NCBI RefSeq assembly: GCF_023111095.1 | Contig: NZ_JALGYW010000016.1 | Coordinates: 1-64,000 of the forward strand | Length of the DNA stretch: 64,000 bases | Direction of reading: 5' to 3' | Source: Maribellus sp. YY47 | GTDB lineage: Bacteria; Bacteroidota; Bacteroidia; Bacteroidales; Prolixibacteraceae | Shown: positions 55,012-63,998 of the stretch, piece after piece | Layout: every line of letters begins with the position of its first letter | Numbering within the stretch: the first letter of the stretch is position 1 | Position numbers and translations under genes: made by a program | Notes under the pieces: model-generated | The model's database searches: none | The model's input: the letters and a program-made list of their open reading frames with translations, nothing else | Told to the model about the DNA's origin: nothing

Positions 55012-55019
55012 CAAAATTA
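55012..55019 (-). promoter_or_regulatory. Bacteroidota -7 element of the MATE gene
   Basis: TAATTTTG matches TAnnTTTG exactly, 61 bp before the MATE start. The -33 position is not convincing. Confidence 0.45.
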
Positions 55020-55184
55020 CTTTTGTTTTGCCGGAAACCGGGGAAAGGACCGGTTTATTATCAAGTAGAGCTTCTTTTCTTAATATTATCTGTTGTGGAG
55101 AACACTTACATACATTCAGAGAAATGAACACCTGTACGTTTGCGAATTAAAAACGGATCGTGCTGCAAAGTTGTGCAATTCGTC

Positions 55185-55192
55185 TATTTTTG
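55185..55192 (+). promoter_or_regulatory. Bacteroidota -7 element of murB
   Basis: TATTTTTG matches TAnnTTTG exactly, 17 bp before the murB start, giving a short leader. Confidence 0.55.
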
Positions 55193-55209
55193 CAGCAAAA
55201 TACTGATTC

Positions 55210-56226
55210 ATGATTCGCTTTTTTGAAAACTACTCGCTCAAAGACCACAATACTTTTGGGATAGATGCCAAAGCCAAATACTTTTTCGAATTTACAGAGG
55301 TTCAGGATCTTGCAGTTTTTTTGCGCGACAATAAAAGCTGGCGCGACGAAAAACTAATCGTATTGGGTGAAGGGAGTAATATTCTCTTTTTGAATGATTT
55401 TGACGGTTTGTTGATTCATCCGAAAGTGCCCGGAATTTTTTCGGTACACGAAGACCGGCAGTGCGAATGGATTGAGGCAGGCGCTGGTGAATTGTGGGAT
55501 GACCTGGTGGAGTACGCTGTTGCCTATGGATTGGGTGGTGTTGAAAATCTTTCGTTGATTCCCGGAAAAGTGGGGGCTGCACCGGTTCAGAATATTGGCG
55601 CGTACGGACAGGAAGTTTGTGCAGTAGTGGAAAAAGTAAAAGGTTTTGACCTGGAAAAGGAAGAAATTACTGAATTTAAAGCGGAAGAATGCCGCTTTGC
55701 CTACCGCGACAGTGTTTTCAAAAGTCACCTGAAAAACCGTTTTATCATTACTTCGGTGGTTTTCCGGCTCGAGAAGTTTCCCGAATTTAAACTGGGCTAC
55801 GGCGACCTTGAAGCAAAAGTAAAGGAAAAAGGCGATGTTAATTTGCACACCATTCGCAAAGCGGTAATTGAAATCCGTTCATCAAAATTACCCGATGTAA
55901 AAGAGCTGGGTAACGCCGGTAGTTTTTTCAAAAATCCGGTAGTGGAGGCGTCACTGGCAGAACGTTTAAAAGCTGAATTCGAGACGCTCCCCGTGTATCC
56001 GGCAGGAGAGGGAAAAGCAAAAATGGCGGCAGGCTGGTTGATTGAACAGGCCGGTTGGAAAGGTGTGCGCGAAGGTAATGTTGGCGTACATGAAAAGCAG
56101 GCGCTCGTGCTGGTAAATCATGGAAATGCCACTGGAAAAGAAGTGTGGGATTTCTCGGAAAAAATCAAACAATCGGTTTATGCAAAATTTGGTGTGGAAC
56201 TGGAGCGCGAAGTGAATTGCGTCTAG
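55210..56226 (+). CDS. murB: UDP-N-acetylenolpyruvoylglucosamine reductase
   Basis: FAD-dependent reduction of UDP-GlcNAc-enolpyruvate to UDP-MurNAc in peptidoglycan synthesis. The 338-residue protein has NYSLKDHNTFGIDA, the FAD-binding VLGEGSNILFLNDFDG, ENLSLIPGKVGAAPVQNIGAYGQE, YRDSVFK, the catalytic Ser in GNAGSFFKNP and the C-terminal catalytic Glu in LEREVN. Length and motifs fit type I MurB. It is a single gene convergent with cheB. Confidence 0.95.
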   Translation: MIRFFENYSLKDHNTFGIDAKAKYFFEFTEVQDLAVFLRDNKSWRDEKLIVLGEGSNILFLNDFDGLLIHPKVPGIFSVHEDRQCEWIEAGAGELWDDLVEYAVAYGLGGVENLSLIPGKVGAAPVQNIGAYGQEVCAVVEKVKGFDLEKEEITEFKAEECRFAYRDSVFKSHLKNRFIITSVVFRLEKFPEFKLGYGDLEAKVKEKGDVNLHTIRKAVIEIRSSKLPDVKELGNAGSFFKNPVVEASLAERLKAEFETLPVYPAGEGKAKMAAGWLIEQAGWKGVREGNVGVHEKQALVLVNHGNATGKEVWDFSEKIKQSVYAKFGVELEREVNCV

Positions 56227-56239
56227 TTTTTGCAGATTA

Positions 56240-56806
56240 TTATTGTGTGACGATAAGTTGATTTAAATAAGCAGGTATTTCTTCCAAATCGAGCCTGATA
56301 TCGGGTTGGGCTGTTCTTAATGCAAACCTTGGCATTGTTGGCGAAATTGCATGACATGGATTTTGAATTATCGTCTTTCCTCCCATTTGTTTGATGATTC
56401 TTAGTCCGTTAGCTCCATCCGAATTTGCACCTGTCAGTATAATGCCAATAAGTTGGTTTTTATAGGCCCACGCTGCAGTTTCGAAAAGCACATCAATCGA
56501 TGGTCTTGAAAAATTCAGCTTTTTTTCTGTCGATAAAGAGAAACAAGAGTTATCCTCAATTTGGAGATGGTAACCCGGGGGGGCAAAGTAAATATAACCA
56601 GGAAGTACAGGTTCGTTAGCTTCTGCTTCTTTTACTTCGAGTTCACAGTCTTCATTCAAATGACGAATAAAAAAGTCGTTGCTGTGTTCGCCAATGTGCA
56701 ATACAACAACTACAGGAATTGGGAAATCCTTTTTTAGTTCCGGCAAAATCGTTTTCAAAGCTTCCAGTCCGCCATGTGAAGTGCCTATGACAATAGCCCG
56801 ATACAT
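56240..56806 (-). CDS. cheB: CheB-type protein-glutamate methylesterase, catalytic domain only
   Basis: A 188-residue methylesterase domain without the usual receiver domain. Catalytic residues are visible as Ser in GTSHGGLEAL, His in VVVLHIGEHS and Asp in LTGANSDGANGL. The stop of cheR and the start of cheB share one base (TGATG), so the two are coupled. No chemoreceptor, CheA or CheW gene is in the window. The target may be a non-chemotaxis signalling protein; the adjacent hybrid kinases are the obvious candidates. Confidence 0.9.
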   Translation of the reverse strand: MYRAIVIGTSHGGLEALKTILPELKKDFPIPVVVVLHIGEHSNDFFIRHLNEDCELEVKEAEANEPVLPGYIYFAPPGYHLQIEDNSCFSLSTEKKLNFSRPSIDVLFETAAWAYKNQLIGIILTGANSDGANGLRIIKQMGGKTIIQNPCHAISPTMPRFALRTAQPDIRLDLEEIPAYLNQLIVTQ

Positions 56807-57648
56807 CAGATTATTCTCTTCTTAAATATTTTTTGTCTTTGGTCGATGGTATCAAATTTACTTTCAACCGAGGTAAATTTCAAACTTTCTTTGGTGCCGA
56901 GGCATAATATTCCCGATGGTGTCAGGCTTTCGTGAAACAGGTTCAGTACTTTATCCTGTAATTGCTTCTCAAAATAGATCAATACATTCCGGCACATAAT
57001 CAGGTTTACTTCAGCAAAAACACTGTCGGTTACCAGGTTGTGGTCGGAGAAAACAACGCGGTTGGCAAACATTTTATCAATCATTACCGAACCGTACATC
57101 GACTTGTAGTAGTCAGCCAGATTTCTCTTTCCTCCCGATTTTAAGTAGTTGTTCTCATACTGTTGCATGTCCGACAGCTGATAAACACCTTCTTTGGCAA
57201 TTTTGAGCACCTTTCGGTTAAAATCAGTGGCATAGATCTGGCAGCGATCCAATAGTCCCTCTTCGTAAAGAAGGATTGCCAAAGAATACACTTCCTCGCC
57301 GGTAGAACATCCGGCATGCCATATTTTGAAGAAAGTATAGGTTTTTAGTTTCGGAATAATATTTTCACGAAATGAAAGGTAGAACTCAGGATCCCGGAAC
57401 ATTTCAGTGACATTGATCGACAATTCATCCAATAATTCCCGGAAAAGGTCGGGCTCTCTCAGTACCTTGTTTTGTAAATCAGTTACTGTTTCCATATCCT
57501 TCAATCCAAGAAAGGCGAGTACCCTTCGTCGGACATGAGCTTTGCTGTAGTTTCTGAAATCATAACCGTATCTCAGGTAGATGCCTTCAAAAAGCAACTT
57601 TAGCTCAATGGCCAGTAATTCGGTATTTAATTCATAATAACTATTCAT
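56806..57648 (-). CDS. cheR: CheR-type protein-glutamate methyltransferase
   Basis: A 280-residue SAM-dependent methyltransferase. The N-terminal helical domain has SKAHVRRRVLAFLGL and the catalytic domain IWHAGCSTGEEVYSLAILL, LIMCRNVLIYFE and GILCLGTKES. It overlaps the upstream hybrid kinase by eight bases and ends at the cheB start, so kinase, cheR and cheB form one translationally coupled set. As with CheB, no methyl-accepting receptor gene is nearby. Confidence 0.92.
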   Translation of the reverse strand: MNSYYELNTELLAIELKLLFEGIYLRYGYDFRNYSKAHVRRRVLAFLGLKDMETVTDLQNKVLREPDLFRELLDELSINVTEMFRDPEFYLSFRENIIPKLKTYTFFKIWHAGCSTGEEVYSLAILLYEEGLLDRCQIYATDFNRKVLKIAKEGVYQLSDMQQYENNYLKSGGKRNLADYYKSMYGSVMIDKMFANRVVFSDHNLVTDSVFAEVNLIMCRNVLIYFEKQLQDKVLNLFHESLTPSGILCLGTKESLKFTSVESKFDTIDQRQKIFKKRII

Positions 57649-59263
57649 AGTTTACCAGGTACCCGTTTGCCTTTACCTTGAATCCTTCCTGCAATATATT
57701 TATCAGGTCTTTTTCAGAGAATGGTTTGCTTAAAAAGTTATTCATTCCCGCATCAATACAATTATTTTTATCCTCAGTCAGCGAATTGGCAGTGACAGCC
57801 GCAATATAAGTATGCGGAAAATTAACATTTTCCTTTTCATATTCGCGAATCATGGAGGTTGCTTCCAATCCGTCGAGTTCAGGCATTTGCATGTCCATGA
57901 AAATAATGTCGTATGGATCGGCGATGTGCATGTCGTAGGCTTCCCGGCCGTTTTGAGCGATATCGCTGTTGTATCCCAATTGTTTCAAAGATAGTTTAAA
58001 TACCTTTTGATTGATCAGGTTATCTTCTGCTATCAAAATCCGGATATCCTCGGGAAGCTGATACTTTAATTCTTTTTCTCTTTCTTCAACCGTCGATTTT
58101 TTGAGCGGGAGTCTAAAATAAAATTCAGAACCCTTTCCTTCGTCGCTGATTACATTTATCTCGCCGTTCATCAGGTTCACAAGGTTTTTTGAGATGGCCA
58201 GACCCAAGCCGGTTCCCCCGTATTTTCTTGACATGGATGATTCGGTTTGCCTGAATTCTTTGAAAAGAACTTGCTTGCCTTCTTCTGAAATGCCAATCCC
58301 GGTATCAATCACCCTAAACAGGATGCGTGCCGACTGTTCGAATTCGTCGACCAATTCGATGCGAATTTCGACTTTGCCATGAGGCGTGAACTTGATCGCG
58401 TTGTTCACCAGGTTCATCAGTATCTGGTTGATGCGTAGAGGGTCGCCACAAAGCACCGAGGGAACATTTTGGTCAATAGTATAACTGAAGTCGATGCCTT
58501 TTTCTTCGGCTTTAAACCGCAACAACAGGTATACGTTGTTCACCATTTCTTTTAATTGGAAACTAATATTCTCGAACTGAATCTGTCCGGATTCAATCTT
58601 GGAGAAATCGAGAATATCGTTGATGATCAACATTAAATTTTCGCCTGATTTGGCGATAATATTTGTTAGGTCCTGTTGTTCCTCGTTCAAGCCCGATTTT
58701 TGCAAAAGCCGCGATATTCCAATTACTCCATTTAAGGGAGTGCGGATCTCGTGTGACATATTGGCCAGGAACATTGACTTTACCCGTGTGGCTTCTTCGG
58801 CTTTTTCTTTTGCAATTTTCAGGTTCATATTGGCGACTTCCATTTCCCGAAGCAAATGGTCGAGCCTGACGCGCTGATTGTACAAATCCAGGAAGATTTT
58901 TACTTTTCCCCGCAAGACGTCGGGAATAACAGGTTTGGGGATAAAATCTACCGCGCCCGTTTCAATTCCTTTGATGATGTGTAAATCGCTTTGATGAATG
59001 GCCGAGACAAAAATAACAGGTACATACCTGGTCTTTTTGCGTTGCCGCATCAATTCCAGGGTTTCGTATCCGTTCATTTCGGGCATCTGCACGTCGAGTA
59101 TAACCAGCGCAAATTCATTTTTCATGGTAAGCTTTAACGCTTCCATACCCGAAGTGGCCCGTACAATATCGATATCAAAATCGTCAAGAATAGACTCAAG
59201 ACTTATCAGGTTTTCAAGGAGGTCATCAACAATCAGTATTTGGGGTTTGTTGCTTTCAGTCAT
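57641..59263 (-). CDS. Hybrid histidine kinase, REC-HisKA-HATPase-REC
   Basis: A 540-residue soluble kinase. The receiver at the N-terminus (about 8-125) has VILDVQMPEMNGYE, a short coiled coil (130-165) follows, then HisKA with the phospho-His in MSHEIRTPLNGV (about 165-230). The HATPase (about 275-385) has NNAIKFTPHG, DTGIGIS and GGTGLGLAIS, and the second receiver (about 405-530) has IIFMDMQMPELDG. It has no membrane or sensor domain, so it probably takes input through its first receiver from the large upstream kinase. It overlaps cheR by eight bases. Confidence 0.92.
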   Translation of the reverse strand: MTESNKPQILIVDDLLENLISLESILDDFDIDIVRATSGMEALKLTMKNEFALVILDVQMPEMNGYETLELMRQRKKTRYVPVIFVSAIHQSDLHIIKGIETGAVDFIPKPVIPDVLRGKVKIFLDLYNQRVRLDHLLREMEVANMNLKIAKEKAEEATRVKSMFLANMSHEIRTPLNGVIGISRLLQKSGLNEEQQDLTNIIAKSGENLMLIINDILDFSKIESGQIQFENISFQLKEMVNNVYLLLRFKAEEKGIDFSYTIDQNVPSVLCGDPLRINQILMNLVNNAIKFTPHGKVEIRIELVDEFEQSARILFRVIDTGIGISEEGKQVLFKEFRQTESSMSRKYGGTGLGLAISKNLVNLMNGEINVISDEGKGSEFYFRLPLKKSTVEEREKELKYQLPEDIRILIAEDNLINQKVFKLSLKQLGYNSDIAQNGREAYDMHIADPYDIIFMDMQMPELDGLEATSMIREYEKENVNFPHTYIAAVTANSLTEDKNNCIDAGMNNFLSKPFSEKDLINILQEGFKVKANGYLVNYE

Positions 59264-59282
59264 TTGTTTTTGATTTTCAATA

Positions 59283-62200
59283 CTAATTTTTATACAGCCA
59301 GATCTTCAGCATCGAAAACAATTTTTCTTCGTCTAAAGGTTTGGCCAGATAGTCGTTTGCCCCGTTTTTCAGAGCATTTTCATGGTCTTCTTTCATCGCT
59401 TTGGCGGTTAAACAAATGATTGGGATGTTTTTAATCTCCTTGGTTTGGCGAATAATTTGCATGGCTTCATACCCATCCATTACCGGCATCATAACATCCA
59501 TTAATATAAGATCAAAATCGTGGTTGTGTTTTAATATATCGAGTGCCGACTGTCCGTTGTCGGCTTCCGAAACGATAATTTCGCGTTCTTCCAGCATTTG
59601 TCCTAAGGCAAAAACATTTCGGATATCGTCGTCTACCACCAGTACTTTTTTGCCTTTGAAAATTAAGTCATCACTGGCCAGCGTGGTTTTCGATTTTATT
59701 TCGGGGATATTTTTGGATACCTGGTGTAAAAACAAGGTCACTTCGTCCATCAGGCGTTCGTCCGATTTTATCCCTTTCAGAATAATGGTATTGGTGTAGC
59801 TTTCAAGTTCTTTAATTTCCTGTTTGCTCATTTCCTTGCCCGTGTATACAATCACTTTTGGGATGGGAATGTGGTTTGATTTCAGCTTCTCCAACAGGTC
59901 TTTTCCTGAATAGTCGGGCAATCCGAGGTCGAGGATAATGCAATCGAAAGCGTCGTTACTCAACAATTGAAAGGCTTGTTCAGCCAACCCGGCTTCAACA
60001 ATGGTTAAGTCGAAATCAAACAATAAGGTTTTGATCAGTTCCCGGGTTTGAAGGTTATCTTCGATGATTAACATCTTCTTTAATGAACTGTCAAAATGTT
60101 TTTCGAGCGATTTTAGTGCATCAGCAAATTCTATCGTTTCGAGCGTTTTTAATTCAGACTGTTCTTTTTCCAAATCATGCTCGATAGGACTTATGACATG
60201 AACCGGTAATTTGCCCAGTAATTTGTGGTTCTTTAATTTCAGATAATCCTGACGGTTACCGGTAGCCAGTTCAACAGCAAGCATAATGGCTTTGGGCCTG
60301 TATTTTTCGGCCAGGATCAGTCCGTCGCGGATGGTTGAAGCAACAATAACCTTGTATCTCTTCTCGCGGGCCTGCTGCATTAATTTTTGTGCCTGTTCTT
60401 TTGATGGATGAATAACCAAAACAGTTTGTCCGTCTCCGGTTTCGTTTCGGTCGTCGTCCAGGAAAGGAACTAAAGTTGGTTCTCCGGCGTCTGAAACAGT
60501 TTGTTTTTTATGAATTTTTATTTCAGTCTTAGGTTCTTTTGGGGCTGCTTCTGCGGTTAATGTTGGTTGGGATTTATCAACGGGCATAAAAATGTAGAAC
60601 GTAGAACCCCGGTTAACGCGGCTTTCCAATTGAATCTCGCCCCCCAGCATTTTTATCAATTCACGTGAAATGGAAAGACCGAGACCGGTTCCTCCGAATT
60701 TTCGCGAGATGCTTCCATCTGCCTGCTGGAAGGCTTCAAAAATGAGCTCCAGCTTTTCTTCCGGTATACCAACGCCGGTATCCGATATTCTGATACAGCA
60801 TGAATTTGCACGCGTCAGTTCCGCAGACCTGAATTTTGTTTGATCAGGTGTTGGGATGAAAGCAACTTCTACCTTTCCAGTATTGGTGAACTTTAGGGCA
60901 TTCGATACCAGGTTTTTGATGATCTGCATTAACCGATAACGGTCGGTAAGCAGTTGGTGTGGGAAAGCAGCATCGATGTTTACGTCAAAAGCAAGCCCCT
61001 TATCTTCGGCCATTGCATTAAAACTCATCGATATTTCATCTTTCAAATCAGTCGTCAGAACTTGCATGAGTTCAATGTTCATTTTCCCTGATTCAATCTT
61101 TGACAGATCCAGAATTTCATTGATTAAATGAAGCAAATCGGAGCCGCTCTTGTAAATGATTTTTGCCGATCGAACCTGATCCTCGGTCAAATTTCCCTTT
61201 TTATTGCTGCTCAATAAATTTGATAAAATCAATAAACTATTAAGCGGTGTTCGCAGCTCATGCGACATATTCGCCAGAAATTCAGACTTGTACTGGCTGG
61301 CCTGCTGTAGTTCTTTGGCTTTATTTTCAAGTAGCTCGTGCGTTTCAATAAGTTCACGGTTTTTTACGCTAATGTCTTCCTTTTGCACTTCCAGTTGACG
61401 GGTTCGTTCTTCCAGTTCCTCGTTGGCCACACGTAATTCTTCTTGCTGCACCTGTAATTTCTTCTCATTTTCGGTGAGCACTTTGGCGTGTTCGGTTAAT
61501 TCTTCGTTAGCCACCCGAAGTTCTTCCTGTTGTACTTGTAGCTCACTGGCCTGGTTCTGTGTTTCCTTCAGAAGTTCGTTTGTTTTTATCCGGCTTGCTG
61601 CCGAGTTGAGTTTAATGGCAATAATTTCAGAAACCGGATGAAGCAGTTCCAACTCGATTGAGGTGTATTCGTATAACGACGATAATTCAATTACCCCAAA
61701 CAATGAATCATTAAAAATTAACGGGACGATCACGGTTTGTCGCGGCTTGTAATTGCCGGTTGCCGAAAAGGTGGAATACAAATCGTCAGGAATGTCAGCA
61801 AGAATTTTCATTTGTTTCGAATCGGCGACCTGGCCAACGATTCCTTCGTTCAGCTTTATTGTTTTGTTTGTTTTATTCTCTTCAATTCCCAGGTAATTCA
61901 GTAGTTCCAGACGTTGATTGTCTCTGTTGAAGTAATAAAAAGCAGCCAGTTGAGAATGCAATGTTTCGCTTAGAAAATGGATGGATTGCTGGGCTATTTC
62001 CTGGAGCGTATCGTTACTGTTGAGTTTTTCATTAATGATGTTGATGCCGGTTCGGTACCAGGTATCCTGCGTAATCTTTTCGTGAGATTCTTTTAGCTTT
62101 ATTACCATCTGATTCAGTGCAATGGATAACTCATCTTCATCAGAAAGAGGAGTGATCTGATTGCTGTAATCGCCGCCGGCTACTTTCTTGGTATATTCGA

Positions 62201-63041
62201 TTACTTCGCGAAAACCGCTTTGTAGTTGGCGGAACGACCGGGCCAGTTCCCCAATCTCGTTTTTAGAATCAATGGTAAGATCCGTCTTAAGTTTGCCTTT
62301 TGCGATAAGCGCAAATTGTTTAACCATTTCGTTAATCGGTACTCTTATCGATTGGGAAATATAAAAGGAAATAATTCCAACACTGAATACCAGTACTAAA
62401 ACGATCAGGATGATGCCGAGATACAACAACCTGTTGACAAAACCGATTAAATCATTAATTGAACGGGCAAAATCAGTATGAAAAATCTGCATCTGATCCA
62501 GGTCCTTTTCTAAAAATGAATCAATGGCATTGTTGTCGTTTTGATGATTGACTATTTTATCGTGAATGCTTTTCCCCAATTTGTACCCTTCCATTGCAAT
62601 TAATTGTGCCTGTTGTAACTCCCTGGGGTTGAATAATCGCATTAATTTGAGCCTGCCTGCCATCAAATCAGCATTTGAACGCTTATAATCATAAGCTTCC
62701 TGGTAGTAATAGTACAGGGTATCACTAAACTCTTTTTTCGAAAGTTTTGCTAACTGATCGAGGTTGCCAAAGGTGTACGACATTGCATTGGCTTGCCCAA
62801 TTTTAGTCAAGGCTCGTTTACGCAATGCTTCATCCCTAAACATTTCATAACGATAGTAGTCTTCAATGCCTTTCTGAAAAGTAAGATTGTGAACTCTTTC
62901 GGCATTAATAACCAGACTTAGTGTTTTGCCGGTGTTGTAAAAATAGTTTGAGGTGATGCCAAGGAGGATTAAACTTAGAAACGGAAAAATACTTAAAATC
63001 CGAAGTTTGAGTCGGATCTTAAGATCACTAAATTTATACAT
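59283..63041 (-). CDS. Large membrane hybrid histidine kinase with HAMP, GAF, coiled coil and three receiver-like domains
   Basis: A 1252-residue kinase. Order: transmembrane helix (about 14-33), periplasmic helical sensor (35-200), transmembrane helix (207-230), HAMP (230-290), GAF (about 345-490) and a long coiled coil with repeated LQVQQEELRVANEEL (500-585). HisKA (MSHELRTPLN, about 590-655) and HATPase (NALKFTNTG, GGTGLGLSIS, 700-815) follow. Then comes a degenerate receiver lacking the acceptor Asp (885-975, AIMLAVELATG), a receiver with CIILDLGLPD (1000-1110) and a receiver with LILMDVMMPVMDG (1135-1250). It heads the cheR/cheB cluster and has its own promoter with an adjacent inverted repeat. 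Confidence 0.92.
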   Translation of the reverse strand: MYKFSDLKIRLKLRILSIFPFLSLILLGITSNYFYNTGKTLSLVINAERVHNLTFQKGIEDYYRYEMFRDEALRKRALTKIGQANAMSYTFGNLDQLAKLSKKEFSDTLYYYYQEAYDYKRSNADLMAGRLKLMRLFNPRELQQAQLIAMEGYKLGKSIHDKIVNHQNDNNAIDSFLEKDLDQMQIFHTDFARSINDLIGFVNRLLYLGIILIVLVLVFSVGIISFYISQSIRVPINEMVKQFALIAKGKLKTDLTIDSKNEIGELARSFRQLQSGFREVIEYTKKVAGGDYSNQITPLSDEDELSIALNQMVIKLKESHEKITQDTWYRTGINIINEKLNSNDTLQEIAQQSIHFLSETLHSQLAAFYYFNRDNQRLELLNYLGIEENKTNKTIKLNEGIVGQVADSKQMKILADIPDDLYSTFSATGNYKPRQTVIVPLIFNDSLFGVIELSSLYEYTSIELELLHPVSEIIAIKLNSAASRIKTNELLKETQNQASELQVQQEELRVANEELTEHAKVLTENEKKLQVQQEELRVANEELEERTRQLEVQKEDISVKNRELIETHELLENKAKELQQASQYKSEFLANMSHELRTPLNSLLILSNLLSSNKKGNLTEDQVRSAKIIYKSGSDLLHLINEILDLSKIESGKMNIELMQVLTTDLKDEISMSFNAMAEDKGLAFDVNIDAAFPHQLLTDRYRLMQIIKNLVSNALKFTNTGKVEVAFIPTPDQTKFRSAELTRANSCCIRISDTGVGIPEEKLELIFEAFQQADGSISRKFGGTGLGLSISRELIKMLGGEIQLESRVNRGSTFYIFMPVDKSQPTLTAEAAPKEPKTEIKIHKKQTVSDAGEPTLVPFLDDDRNETGDGQTVLVIHPSKEQAQKLMQQAREKRYKVIVASTIRDGLILAEKYRPKAIMLAVELATGNRQDYLKLKNHKLLGKLPVHVISPIEHDLEKEQSELKTLETIEFADALKSLEKHFDSSLKKMLIIEDNLQTRELIKTLLFDFDLTIVEAGLAEQAFQLLSNDAFDCIILDLGLPDYSGKDLLEKLKSNHIPIPKVIVYTGKEMSKQEIKELESYTNTIILKGIKSDERLMDEVTLFLHQVSKNIPEIKSKTTLASDDLIFKGKKVLVVDDDIRNVFALGQMLEEREIIVSEADNGQSALDILKHNHDFDLILMDVMMPVMDGYEAMQIIRQTKEIKNIPIICLTAKAMKEDHENALKNGANDYLAKPLDEEKLFSMLKIWLYKN

Positions 63042-63063
63042 GGGCTTGTAATTGATTTTCGGC

Positions 63064-63071
63064 CAAAAGTA
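63064..63071 (-). promoter_or_regulatory. Bacteroidota -7 element of the large hybrid kinase
   Basis: TACTTTTG matches TAnnTTTG exactly, 23 bp before the start codon. The -33 position falls into the inverted repeat at 63091-63109. Confidence 0.5.
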
Positions 63072-63090
63072 ATTAATGATTCTATATCAG

Positions 63091-63109
63091 AACGCATGTA
63101 ATATGCGTT
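63091..63109. promoter_or_regulatory. Inverted repeat at the -33 region of the kinase promoter
   Basis: AACGCAT and ATGCGTT form a perfect 7-bp dyad with a five-base centre, 20 bp upstream of the -7 element. Position and symmetry suit an operator bound by a dimeric regulator. No U run follows it, so it is not a typical terminator for mltG. Confidence 0.4.
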
Positions 63110-63242
63110 AGTTATAAATAATTTATTGTTGACAGGTCAAATCAAGTTTGAAGAGATACTTAATGCCAGCCGGAATAAAAATTCAGTTTTGAAGGAGTTT
63201 TTTGACAGGCCGTACAATGGTGAATCAGAAATATTTGCCGGG

Positions 63243-63998
63243 TTATTTGTAAATCCTGTTTTTATCGAGTGCCGCACGGTATTTGGCCGCATTTCGGTTA
63301 TGTTGCGCCAATGTTTTGGCAAAATTGTGGTAGCCCGAAAAATCTTCTTTGGCACACATAAAAACAAAGTCGTGTTTTTCGTAATTCAAAACGGCATCAA
63401 TCGCGCTCACCGAGGGGAAGCAGATTGGTCCCGGAGGTAATCCCGTATTTTTATAGGTATTGTACGGAGAATCAATCTCGAGGTGTTTGTTGATGATTCG
63501 GCGAAGCGAAAAGTCGCCAACGGCATATTTTATCGTAGGATCGGCCTGGAGCGGAATATTTCGATGCAGGCGGTTAACGTACAATCCTGCCACGCGTTGC
63601 AGTTCGTCCGATTTTGCGGTTTCTGATTCAACAATCGATGCAAGAATGGAAACCTGCACCGGCGATAATTCCATGGCTTCCGCCTTGCTTTTTCTGTCCT
63701 GGTTCCAGAAACGCTCGTACTCGCGGTACATGCGGGTGCCAAATTCCTCGGCATTGGTGGTCCAGTATATTTGGTAAGTATTCGGGATAAACATCGTACG
63801 GTACGTTTCCGCGTCAAATCCTCGTTCCTTAATCTCCTGTTCGTTCGAAAAAAGTTGCAGAATGGCCAACGAATCGGCCCAAATGTATTTGCTTACTTTT
63901 CCGGCCAGGTCTTCTTTAATCCGGACGTTGTTAAACGTTAGGTTTACCGGATCCTGACTGCCGCTTCTGAGTTTGTTGACCAAAGCATTGGTACTCAT
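63243..63998 (-). CDS. mltG: Endolytic transglycosylase MltG, 5' part outside the window
   Basis: The C-terminal 251 residues of a YceG/MltG protein, which cuts nascent glycan strands and helps set glycan length. Visible motifs are FIPNTYQIYWTTNAEEF, the catalytic Glu in ILASIVESETAKSDE, NRLHRNIPLQADPTIKYA and SPYNTYKNTGLPPGPICFPS. Family proteins are about 330-350 residues with an N-terminal transmembrane helix. The methionine at the window edge is therefore internal and the gene continues beyond 64000. Confidence 0.9.
   Translation of the reverse strand: MSTNALVNKLRSGSQDPVNLTFNNVRIKEDLAGKVSKYIWADSLAILQLFSNEQEIKERGFDAETYRTMFIPNTYQIYWTTNAEEFGTRMYREYERFWNQDRKSKAEAMELSPVQVSILASIVESETAKSDELQRVAGLYVNRLHRNIPLQADPTIKYAVGDFSLRRIINKHLEIDSPYNTYKNTGLPPGPICFPSVSAIDAVLNYEKHDFVFMCAKEDFSGYHNFAKTLAQHNRNAAKYRAALDKNRIYK

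Noticed and set aside
57641-63041. Complete chemotaxis operon
   Set aside because: Only CheB and CheR are recognisable; no chemoreceptor, CheA, CheW or CheY-only gene is present.
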